Origin: Chaetomium olivaceum
Lineage: Eukaryota > Ascomycota > Sordariomycetes > Sordariales > Chaetomiaceae
DNA: 64,000 bases
Reading direction: 5' to 3'
Assembly (NCBI GenBank): GCA_039881045.1
Contig: JAYWVB010000028.1
Location: forward strand, 62,001-126,000
Of the stretch, positions 56,501-64,000 are shown in pieces. The first letter of the stretch is position 1. Each line of letters opens with the position of its first letter. A model generated the notes under the pieces. It was given only the letters and a program-made list of their open reading frames with translations, was not told where the DNA came from and did no database searches. Both the position numbers and the translations under genes were made by a program.

Positions 56501-59500
56501 TTACCATTTGTGGGATTCCTGGCCAGTTCCCAGGACCTCGCCTGACTCCACGCTGGATTTCGATTCGGAAGACCTCTTGGAGGAGCCACTCTGCGATTCG
56601 GCCATTGGGTTACGGATGTCGGGAGGGTATCTGGGCTCCACACCGTATCTCGATGCGGAAGACCTCCTGGAGGAGCTACTCTCAGACTCGGCCATTGAGT
56701 TAAGGATGTCGGGCCTTGCCGCTAGGGTATCTACCCTGCTGCTGGGGTGTCTATCTTGCCGCTGGAGTATTCACCGCGTCGTTATAGAGAATGACGGATG
56801 CCGGTCCAAGACCTCCATGGGCTCAGCAACGGACAATGATATTGCTTCGCGCAAGTACCCATCGTGCCCCTTTCGACGATCCGTTTGCATCTGTCAACAA
56901 CTAGACAATCACGACAAGTCTCTTCGATACTTCAGAGCTTTTGCTGCTGCAGGTCGCACGACAGAGGTTGGCAATACACTCACCGGATAATATCTTCGAC
57001 AAGGCTGAGGATAACGTCAACAAGACCAAGAAAAACAATGTCTTCGACAAGGCCGAGGATAATATCAACAACATGAGGAAAAATAATGTTTTTGATCATG
57101 CCGATGATAACGCCGAGGACAATGCCTTTGACAAGGTCGGGGGCAACGTCAATGTCGTTACCTCGCTCTCTTAGTTGGAACCAAGGGCGGGCTTGCCGCT
57201 GGGATTTGGGACTCGAGACTTGGACTTGTATTTCTTTGTTGCTTTCATCTTGAACTCATTCGCTAACAACAGCCGAACTATTCTAGCCCACTAGTATGTT
57301 CTTCCTTCCTGCTCCATTGCCCAACAAGAATTCTAACCATTTACAGTGATTCCATGTTGGTCAAGGTTATTGCCACCGGTTCGACGTACGAGATCGCTCG
57401 TCGGAAGATGCTCCGCGCTCTCATCGAGTTCAGAATTCGTGGTGTGAAGACGAACCTGCCCTTCATCACGTCGCTTCTTACTCACAACACGTTTATCGAG
57501 GGAAAATGCTGGACCACATTCATCGATTCGACGCCAGAACTCTTCGACCTCGTTGGAAGCCAGAACCGCGCCCAAAAGCTGCTCGCCTACCTCGGCGACG
57601 TTGCGGTCAACGGAAGTAGCATCAAGGGCCAGATTGGCGACCCCAAGTTCAAGGGTGACATCATCATCCCGCAGCTGTTTGACGAGTCCGGACGCAAAAT
57701 TGATACGACCCAGCCATCCACGAAAGGCTGGCGCCAGATCATTCTCGAGCAGGGCCCCAAGGCCTTTGCCAAGGCTATTCGCAACTACAAAGGCTGCCTG
57801 CTCATGGACACCACCTGGCGTGACGCCCACCAGTCGCTGCTCGCTACCCGAGTGCGGACTGTTGATCTGCTGAACATCGCTAAGGAGACGAGCCATGCAC
57901 TCCACAATCTCTACAGCTTGGAATGCTGGGGCGGCGCCACCTTCGATGTCGCCATGCGCTTCCTCTACGAGGACCCCTGGGACCGTCTCCGCAAAATGCG
58001 GAAGCTGATTCCCAACATTCCTTTCCAGATGTTGCTCCGTGGCGCCAATGGCGTTGCCTACGCCTCACTTCCCGACAACGCCATTTACCACTTCGTTGAA
58101 CAGGCCAAGAAGAACGGCGTCGATATTTTCCGCGTTTTTGATGCCCTGAACGACATCAACCAACTCGAAGTCGGCATCAAGGCTGTGCAAAAGGCTGGCG
58201 GTGTTTGCGAGGGCACAGTCTGCTACAGCGGCGACATGCTGAACCCCACAAAGAAGTACAACCTTGCGTACTACCTGGAACTTGTCGACAAGCTTGTTGC
58301 CCTTGATATCGATGTCCTGGGTATCAAGGACATGGCCGGTGTCCTCAAACCGCATGCCGCCACTCTTCTCATTGGTGCCATCCGGGAGAAGTACCCCGAC
58401 TTGCCTATCCACGTCCACACCCACGACTCGGCCGGTACTGGTGTTACCTCTATGGTTGCTTGTGCCATGGCTGGCGCCGACGCTGTCGATGCTGCCACCG
58501 ACAGTTTGTCTGGCATGACTTCTCAGCCCAGCATCAACGCCATTCTTGCTTCTCTTGACGGCACTGGCAAGGACCCTGGACTCAACCCCCAACATGTCCG
58601 GGCTCTGGACACCTACTGGTCTCAGCTCCGCCTTCTCTACTCACCTTTCGAGGCTCATCTCGCGGGTCCCGACCCCGAGGTGTACGAGCACGAGATTCCA
58701 GGTGGCCAGCTGACCAACATGATGTTCCAGGCTTCTCAGCTTGGCCTCGGCTCCCAGTGGCTTGAGACCAAGAAGGCCTACGAGCATGCAAATGACCTTC
58801 TCGGCGACATTGTCAAGGTTACTCCCACGTCCAAGGTCGTTGGCGACCTGGCACAGTTCATGGTCTCCAACAAGCTTTCACCCGAGGACGTCAAGGCCCG
58901 CGCTGCCGAGCTTGACTTCCCAGGGTCGGTTCTTGAGTTCTTCGAAGGAATGATGGGCCAGCCTTACGGGGGTTTCCCGGAGCCGCTCCGCACCAACGCC
59001 CTCCGTGGTCGCCGCAAGCTAGACCAGCGCCCTGGCCTCTTCCTCGACCCCGTTGACTTCGGCAAGATCAAGAAGGAGCTCGTCCAGAAGTTTGGCGGTA
59101 ACGTTTCCGAGTGCGATATTGCCAGTTACATCATGTACCCGAAGGTCTTTGAAGATTACAAGAATTTCGTGGTGAAGTATGGCGATCTATCGGTTCTACC
59201 GACCAAGTACTTCCTCTCGAAGCCCGAGATTGGCGAGGAGTTCCACGTCGAGCTCGAGAAGGGCAAGGTGCTCATCCTGAAGTTGCTCGCTGTCGGACCG
59301 CTCTCCGAGAATACAGGCCAACGTGAGGTGTTCTACGAGATGAACGGCGAGGTCCGCCAGGTCACTGTCGACGACAAGATGGCAGCCGTCGAAAACGTTA
59401 GCCGGCCCAAGGCCGACCCCAACGACACAAGCCACGTCGGCGCGCCCATGGCTGGCGTGTTGGTCGAGCTGCGCGTGCATGACGGCACCGAGGTCAAGAA

Positions 59501-59707
59501 GGGCGACCCGCTTGCTGTGCTGAGCGCCATGAAGATGGTACGTTCCTCCGCTTCTCTGCCATGGCATCAATCACTAACTCGTGTAACTAGGAAATGGTCA
59601 TCTCCGCCCCCCACAACGGTGTCGTCTCCCAGCTTGCAGTGCGTGAAGGCGACTCAGTCGACGGTTCGGACCTTGTCTGCCGCATTGTCAAGGCCGATGC
59701 CAAATGA
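53580..59707 (+). CDS. pyc: pyruvate carboxylase
   Basis: Carboxylates pyruvate to oxaloacetate with ATP and bicarbonate; biotin enzyme, usually cytosolic in fungi. Sixteen exons: 53580-53706, 53873-53893, 53953-53960, 54034-54045, 54105-54142, 54193-54224, 54291-54410, 54467-54528, 54594-55095, 55175-55255, 55386-55530, 55587-55639, 55709-55774, 57287-57293, 57347-59537 and 59591-59707. The product is 1193 aa, the family length. Biotin carboxylase: ANRGEIPIRIFRTAHELS, GYGFLSENAEFAR, ATP-grasp AAYGGGGRGMRVV, ERDCSVQRRHQKV and EVNPRIQVEHTISEE. Carboxyltransferase: LLMDTTWRDAHQSLLATRVR, IDVLGIKDMAGVLKPHA and HVHTHDSAGTG. The biotinyl domain has AMKME with Lys1154. Exons of 7, 8 and 12 nt are needed to complete invariant segments. 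Intron 13 (55775-57286) is 1512 nt long. Every junction is in frame. Confidence 0.97.
56547..56726 (+). repeat. two-copy 90-nt tandem repeat in pyc intron 13
   Basis: Copies begin TCCACGCTGGATTTC (56547) and TCCACACCGTATCTC (56637) and share GCCATTG and GGATGTCGGG blocks. In one frame they translate to similar acidic peptides containing EDLLEE and SDSAI/CDSAI. Confidence 0.8.
56986..57153 (+). repeat. degenerate 48/36-nt tandem repeat encoding FDKAEDN units
   Basis: Four units in frame, of 16, 16, 12 and 12 codons: DNIFDKAEDNVNKTKK, NNVFDKAEDNINNMRK, NNVFDHADDNAE and DNAFDKVGGNVN. Third-position variation exceeds amino-acid variation in the first units, which hints at past coding constraint. 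Confidence 0.82.
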
Positions 59708-61426
59708 GCTGTCGCTAGGGTAAGGGAACTTAGAAGTACACCAAAACGCACAACTCTTCATCCCGCCCCGCGCCAGGTAGCCGACTGATCAACACGAGAT
59801 CGTGCTGGTCACACCGCAGTGCTCTCTTAGTTATGCATCCATTCAATCGCTACCTTAGGTGGCGAAGAGCAAAGAAACATATGATGGAGCGAGCAATACA
59901 GAGGAAGAGGGCGGCGTCGTTAAGCATGAGCACCCTTTTAAGCAGACTTTTGCGAAGGGGAGAAACATATACTTGGAGAGGAGGGTGTATCTGTGTCCAT
60001 GGGGATCAACTACCCGTGGTAGCTTCGTAGAGTAGGCAATTCATTACCTCGAATCCACGTTTCAGCCCGTCGAGTAAGTTGGGTGGCCATGGTGCAATAG
60101 TGCGTGATGAAGCAACGTAACTTTTACATTCGAATGCTGAAACTTTCCTTTCCATTCCCATCAACCATGCAAGTTGCTTTGGCCGTCACAAAAGCACGAT
60201 AACGTCATGAAGTGCTTCCGGTCTGCCCATCACCCCATGGCCCTGTCTTACGAGCCTGTCAGTATGGGTACGGCGGCGGGTGGTTATGGCGGAGCAACAG
60301 TCAACCGCATCAAGAACCGTGCCATCAGCGCTTCGTACAAGGTTCACCACCATGACACATTCCTTGGTCTAAATAACTCGTCTGAGTCTGATAACTGCAT
60401 GTAAGTTATCCTGACGTTAGCCATATCCCCCGGTCCCCGTGATGCCTTTCGGTATTTACCCTCACGTAGAACAAGACCGAGAAGAACCTGGAGAACTAGG
60501 ACTTGATTGTCAGCAGCACCGGGTTCATCATCTTCACGTGTGCCCACCAGGACAGCTATCTTTCAGGCCAGAACTTCGTAGCGGGCAACTGGAACACGAT
60601 TGTGCGTGGTGACAAATGCTAAGCTGCCTACTTAAAGGTTGCTGAGTGGCCTGTTTGGTTGGTTCAAGTCAGCGTTACTCGGGCGTGGCGCTGGATACAG
60701 GGGGTGTTCTAACTTCTATTTCGTCAGGGGGGGGGTTAATGTCGCTCTTAGTTATCTAGGTAGTGGAGGTGGAGGGGATTGTCTTAAGTTTAACACTAAG
60801 TTCTGGGCAATCTAGCCATAATAGATCTAAATTCGCGCGCTTCATACCTGTGTTGTTTTGACTAACTCTTGTGCCTGTTGAAGGTCAACCTGATGTAGCA
60901 TTCCCTGTTCTGACTGTTAAATTTTGCTGGTATGCATGCGAGCTTATTTTCTTGAACCCCCTTTCGGTAGCTGGTTTTTGAGTATAAAGCCACGGTTATC
61001 TGCGTCGCCAACCTCCTTTGGCAAAGGCCAGGACATGATCGTCGGCCTAGTCGGGTTGGATACAAGCCGGATCCGCACGGACGGCTTCGAATGGGCACAG
61101 AGCAATGTCGCCGAAGGACTCGGCAGCGGTAGCAGATGCGTGGTATATAGCATGGCGATTATTGACAGCAGTAAAGTATTCCGGGTAATCGACTTGAACA
61201 GCTTGATTTTGAAGACTTCGTATCCAACAAACTTGAAAGTACCCCGAAGGTAGTAGTAGCCCGCAACGGTTAGGCCCAACCCCGTTAGCAAAGTCCTCGG
61301 CCATGGTTGCTGCTGGTCCGGATCCTGAATACATGTAGTGATCAGATGTATAAGCTACCCGACTGTGAGCAAGCGCACAAGCACACGGGGTGGAAGGTAT
61401 ACGTGACTGAGATTTACTCGCGAGCA
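59708..61426. other. convergent gene-free region, 1.7 kb
   Basis: Between the 3' ends of pyc and the small membrane protein gene. A G9 run lies near 60727-60735. On the minus strand a hydrophobic frame (WPRTLLTGLGLTVAGYYYLR, about 61222-61320) follows a possible acceptor TTCAG, but no upstream exon or start was found. Nothing else supported. Confidence 0.4.
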
Positions 61427-61672
61427 TTAGAACTGCCACCACCTCTTCGAACTGCGATGCTTTAGGTCGTCTAGTTCCTCCGAGAACTTCTTTCGTTGCC
61501 GCTCGCTCAGACTGTCTCCTGCTGCATCCAAAACCTTCAGATGTTCCTTCTTCAGTGCTTCGAAACCTGCGTCCAATTCTTTGTGCCAGGGGTATAAAAC
61601 GAAAACCTGGAAGCCCAGTGCGGAGCTGGCCACCAAAAAATTGGTCAGAGAAATAGCGCGCGTGTATTTCAT
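61427..61672 (-). CDS. small single-span membrane protein, possibly mitochondrial
   Basis: Single-exon frame of 81 aa: MKYTRAISLTNFLVASSALG start, one hydrophobic helix (about residues 7-27, SLTNFLVASSALGFQVFVLY), then PWHKELDAGFEALKKEHLKV and an amphipathic charged helix ending SSKRWWQF. A short basic N-terminus plus one span resembles small inner-mitochondrial-membrane proteins such as respiratory assembly factors, but I cannot name it. ATG at 61672 is the first in frame; upstream codons lack an ATG. Confidence 0.6.
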   Translation of the reverse strand: MKYTRAISLTNFLVASSALGFQVFVLYPWHKELDAGFEALKKEHLKVLDAAGDSLSERQRKKFSEELDDLKHRSSKRWWQF

Positions 61673-62041
61673 GGTGTATCGTGTACTGGAGCAATAATTG
61701 AACGTTGTGGGTGTCGTACTTGTCGCAAATAATTTAAAGTGAAAATGAGAGCGTTCCTCGTTTGGCAACCGACTGTGGTTTTGACGTGGGAGGACACGTG
61801 ACCTCCCCCATACCTAACCTCAACCCTGGCACACAGACTTCCCTTTCCGTCTGTTGCATTTCGGTGTTCACTCGGGCGTGAAGCCGAGGTTAACTATTAT
61901 CTCGGCAATCTCATAGACCGTATCACTCACACAGTAATACACCCATCTACTACTCCTCCCTTGAATCGATTAAGACAGACCGTAATTGACTATACCAATT
62001 TGAGAATAAATTTATAATCTAGTAATATAATAGTTTAGGTA
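61673..62041. other. promoter side of the small membrane protein gene
   Basis: About 370 bp, becoming AT-rich toward 61980-62040, ending in the LINE target site AATAGTTTAGGTA. Confidence 0.4.
62029..62041 (+). repeat. target-site duplication, left copy
   Basis: AATAGTTTAGGTA, repeated exactly at 62748-62760 on the other side of the LINE fragment. Confidence 0.85.
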
Positions 62042-62747
62042 GGGGGTCGAATACCAAGGAGGTGGTCGAACTGGCCTGGCAGGCCCGGTGGGAACAACAG
62101 AGAGCTAGTCAACAAAGTACTACTCGACAGAGGGTATTAAACAGGAGGATAGCCGACGAAGACCCCCCAGCCCTCTTATTTACCGACAAAGCTCTGATGA
62201 GACACGAAGGTCTTACAAAGGCGCAGAGCTCCCTCCTTTCCCAGGCCCGTATTGGGGATATAGGCCTCCGGGACTACCTGTTCAGGGTGAAAGTCCCGGA
62301 GGTCCGTACCCCCTATTGCGAGTGCGGGAGAGGCAGGGAGACAGTGGAGCACTTGGTGGTTTGGTGCCCCGACCCGCCGTTACAAAGGCCGTGGGACGGC
62401 AGAGAGATTCGGTCACATCGGGACCTACAAACCGTATTACGGGGAGTAGGTGCCCGGAGCAGAAGATTTGTTAGGAAGGTCCTTGGCTGGCTGATGGACT
62501 CTGGCCGGCTACTGGAGTATAGCCTAGCCAGAAGGCTGGAGCTAGAAACAGTGGATGGGGAGGGCTAGAGGGCACGGAGGCCGGCAAAGGGCCTCCTTTC
62601 TTTTGCAGTATGACGGATTCACAGATTGTTGTCTCAAAGTGGTAGACAGAGGTTTTTATCCGGCCTATACGGTACGGTTCCCTTTGTAAATAGCAGTAGA
62701 AGGACCGGCGCGCCCCAGGGCATATCGGTGTAGGAAATAATAATAAA
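62042..62747 (+). mobile_element. 5'-truncated non-LTR retrotransposon (LINE, Tad-like), 706 bp
   Basis: The reading frame is already open at the 5' junction (GSNTKEVVELAWQARWEQQ) and runs to a TAG at 62566-62568. It ends in the C-terminal region of a LINE reverse transcriptase/RNase H polyprotein: SLLSQARIGDIGLRDYLFRV, the Cys/His motif TPYCECGRGRETVEHLVVWC, then ARSRRFVRKVLGWLMDSGRL. A 180-nt 3' UTR follows and ends in an A-rich tail (AATAATAATAAAA). Both sides carry the 13-bp direct repeat AATAGTTTAGGTA, the signature of target-primed reverse transcription with 5' truncation. The frame has no stop or frameshift, so the insertion looks recent and unaffected by RIP. Reverse transcriptase and endonuclease domains are absent, so it cannot move on its own. 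Confidence 0.88.
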
Positions 62748-62760
62748 AATAGTTTAGGTA
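62748..62760 (+). repeat. target-site duplication, right copy
   Basis: AATAGTTTAGGTA directly after the A-rich LINE tail; its first two As could belong to the tail. Confidence 0.85.
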
Positions 62761-62920
62761 TAATTACTTCCTTTTCTTTTCACTTAACTACCGTTTTCTT
62801 TTATTTCTTATCTTATCTATTTTCTTTATACATATTCTCACACACATATGAGGACACAAAGGTTGTGGTCAACAAAGATTGTGAAAAAGGAGTTAGGGTA
62901 TTTATGTTGGCGGGCTCACA

Positions 62921-62998
62921 GCTGACGACGGTCGGCAAATCGTCGTCGGCTGTCGTCAGTCGACAGTTGTCATCGACAGTCGACCGTCATCTGCCGAC
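62921..62998. repeat. nested palindromic cluster
   Basis: Outer arms GTCGGCA (62931) and TGCCGAC (62992) flank inner CTGTCG/CGACAG and two GTCGAC palindromes; could fold into a stem-loop cluster. Confidence 0.7.
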
Positions 62999-63112
62999 AT
63001 CTAGGGTTCTGGATCCTCGCCCATTCAGGAGGGAATGGAAAAGGCGCCAACACGAAAGCCATCTCCTTCCGGTAGCACTCATAGAGGAATCCCTCATCCT
63101 GGAAAAGAAAAT

Positions 63113-63334
63113 GAGTTCCTTCCCCTATACGGCGCACCCAAGATGTACGGCTACGCGCTTACTGCTGTTCAAATCTAGCCACGATCTAGTGCCGGGTTCC
63201 TATTACTACCTAGGTAGTTGGGTCTTGACCCTTACACCAGTGAGCCGAGTGCTATCACTGTCCAGTATGAAGTACATACCTAGTAGGCTGACTGGGTAGC
63301 AACGCAACTGGGTTAGCGCCCATAACGAACGGAT
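63113..63334 (-). repeat. dispersed repeat, copy B (inverted relative to 35507-35727)
   Basis: Partner of copy A. This copy keeps G or C at nearly all positions where copy A has A or T, so it looks closer to the ancestral sequence. Confidence 0.88.
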
Positions 63335-63451
63335 GGCTTATTGGGTGCTTGGTGTAGGTCGAGCGCTGTCGACTTGATAATCTCTTGCCCAGCAGCCGGT
63401 TCGTTACTGAACCGTGTCTCTATTCTCACCGTTTATCGTTTATCTCGTCCA

Positions 63452-63469
63452 CCCCCCCCCCCCCCCCCC
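63452..63469. repeat. C18 homopolymer
   Basis: Eighteen consecutive Cs. The true length may differ because such runs are hard to sequence. Confidence 0.9.
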
Positions 63470-63882
63470 AACCCGCGACTTTACATTTCCCAGGTAGCCA
63501 CACAATCACCAAGACCAAAGACGCAATTCGGAAACGGCACAAAGTCGAATGAGGAAAAGGTCAAGCAAGTTATCATACAGATGTTGTACTAACACAGGGA
63601 ATATCCCCCGCCGTGCTCAGTGGACGAAGCAGTAGCATCAGCAACGCGCCAAGATCAGCTCTAAAAAAACATCACCCCGCCAAAACCCACACCCACAGTC
63701 CGAAATCATCCCTTCAGTGCTTTTTGCCCTTCAAAAACGTCATGTCGTTTGACTTGCGTCGGCCCGAGCTCCACCACCTTCACCGGCTTGCCCAACGCAG
63801 CAGGACCCTCGAATGGATAGAACCAGCGACGCTGGCTTGGATCGAATAGGCAGGGGCACTCGAACACCACCGGAACAACCCT

Positions 63883-64000
63883 CTAGAAGCCGTAGCCGGT
63901 CGGCTGGGGCGCGAAGCCGTTGGTCTGCATGTACGGCGCAGGCGACACGGGCGGCGCACCGCCGGCAGGGCCGGCCGTAATCATGAGGCGGTTGCCGCCG
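63883..64000 (-). CDS. 3' end of a protein-coding gene (partial, leaves the window)
   Basis: The frame is open from the window edge (complement of 64000) to TAG at 63883-63885 and encodes about 38 residues of low-complexity Gly/Ala/Pro-rich C-terminus: GGNRLMITAGPAGGAPP, then SPAPYMQTNGFAPQPTGYGF. Gln/Pro/Gly/Phe-rich tails like QPTGYGF are common at the ends of fungal endocytic adaptors such as epsins, but 38 residues cannot identify the protein. The strict codon bias and clean stop support real coding. Confidence 0.55.
   Translation of the reverse strand, partial: GGNRLMITAGPAGGAPPVSPAPYMQTNGFAPQPTGYGF

Larger units (their letters stand above)
55775..57286 (+). other. 1.5 kb intron 13 of pyc with coding-like tandem repeats
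   Basis: Donor GTAAGT and acceptor TTCTAG with CGCTAAC branch site fit an intron. Inside lie a 90-nt period duplication (56547-56726), a 48/36-nt period run (56986-57153) and a tRNA-like segment on the minus strand near 56105-56175. A frame from ATG 56791 runs to 57174 with one TAG at 56902. The content resembles an inserted, decayed gene or element, but no family was recognised. Confidence 0.7.
62761..63882. other. gene-free region with palindromes, repeat copy B and a poly-C tract
   Basis: Holds a TC-rich stretch (62765-62830), a nest of GTCGAC-type palindromes (62921-62998), dispersed repeat copy B (63113-63334) and C18 at 63452-63469. No gene supported before the minus-strand gene that begins at 63883. 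Confidence 0.55.

Noticed and set aside
61222..61320. Hydrophobic minus-strand segment WPRTLLTGLGLTVAGYYYLR
   Set aside because: A possible exon with acceptor TTCAG, but no upstream exon, start codon or downstream splice could be matched; too weak to call a gene.

Overview
This 64 kb window comes from a filamentous ascomycete. Its genes are interrupted by short introns (about 50-110 nt) with GT...AG ends and CTAAC-type branch sites. Coding regions are GC-rich, and one repeat pair shows C-to-T/G-to-A asymmetry of the RIP kind. Protein content (GH131 glucanase, DapB-type dipeptidyl aminopeptidase, 2EXR and F-box-like proteins, a 551-residue Atp1) fits Sordariomycetes, most likely Sordariales/Chaetomiaceae; that placement is inference from remembered homologues.

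Layout. 1-10 kb: vacuolar dipeptidyl aminopeptidase (-), a sterol 24-C-methyltransferase-like gene (-), an unrecognised 4-exon gene (+) and a YbjQ/UPF0145 protein (-). 10-21 kb: GH131 glucanase (+), small secreted protein (-), PRA1 family protein (+) with a low-complexity frame directly behind it, a basic N-terminus/membrane C-terminus protein (-) and an MFS transporter (-). 21-31 kb: a 2EXR protein (-), an F-box-like protein with two internal units (+) and a nine-exon threonyl-tRNA synthetase (-). 31-41 kb: ATP synthase alpha (+), an MNN2-type mannosyltransferase (+) and NAD(P)H-hydrate dehydratase (+). 41-44.7 kb is a long gene-free stretch before a Ser/Pro-rich unknown gene. 47-60 kb is a housekeeping block: RPL11 (-), SmB (+), mitochondrial pyruvate carrier MPC1 (+) and pyruvate carboxylase (+, 16 exons, 1193 aa). 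60-64 kb: a small membrane protein (-), a 5'-truncated LINE with target-site duplication, one arm of a dispersed repeat and the 3' end of a gene leaving the window (-).

Functional links: MPC1 and pyruvate carboxylase are adjacent on the same strand, although MPC1 feeds pyruvate to mitochondria and fungal pyruvate carboxylase is usually cytosolic. RPL11 and SmB share a 416 bp divergent promoter. No biosynthetic cluster, CRISPR array, convincing tRNA or rRNA gene was seen.

Standout observations: (1) pyruvate carboxylase contains micro-exons of 7, 8 and 12 nt and a 1.5 kb intron holding coding-like tandem repeats; (2) one inverted-repeat copy lies inside the MPC1 intron and its partner lies 1.7 kb away; (3) a 35 kb / 63 kb inverted repeat pair has directional transitions in one copy; (4) many conserved genes carry phase breaks, most equal to one missing base, which suggests residual single-base errors in the assembly rather than biology.
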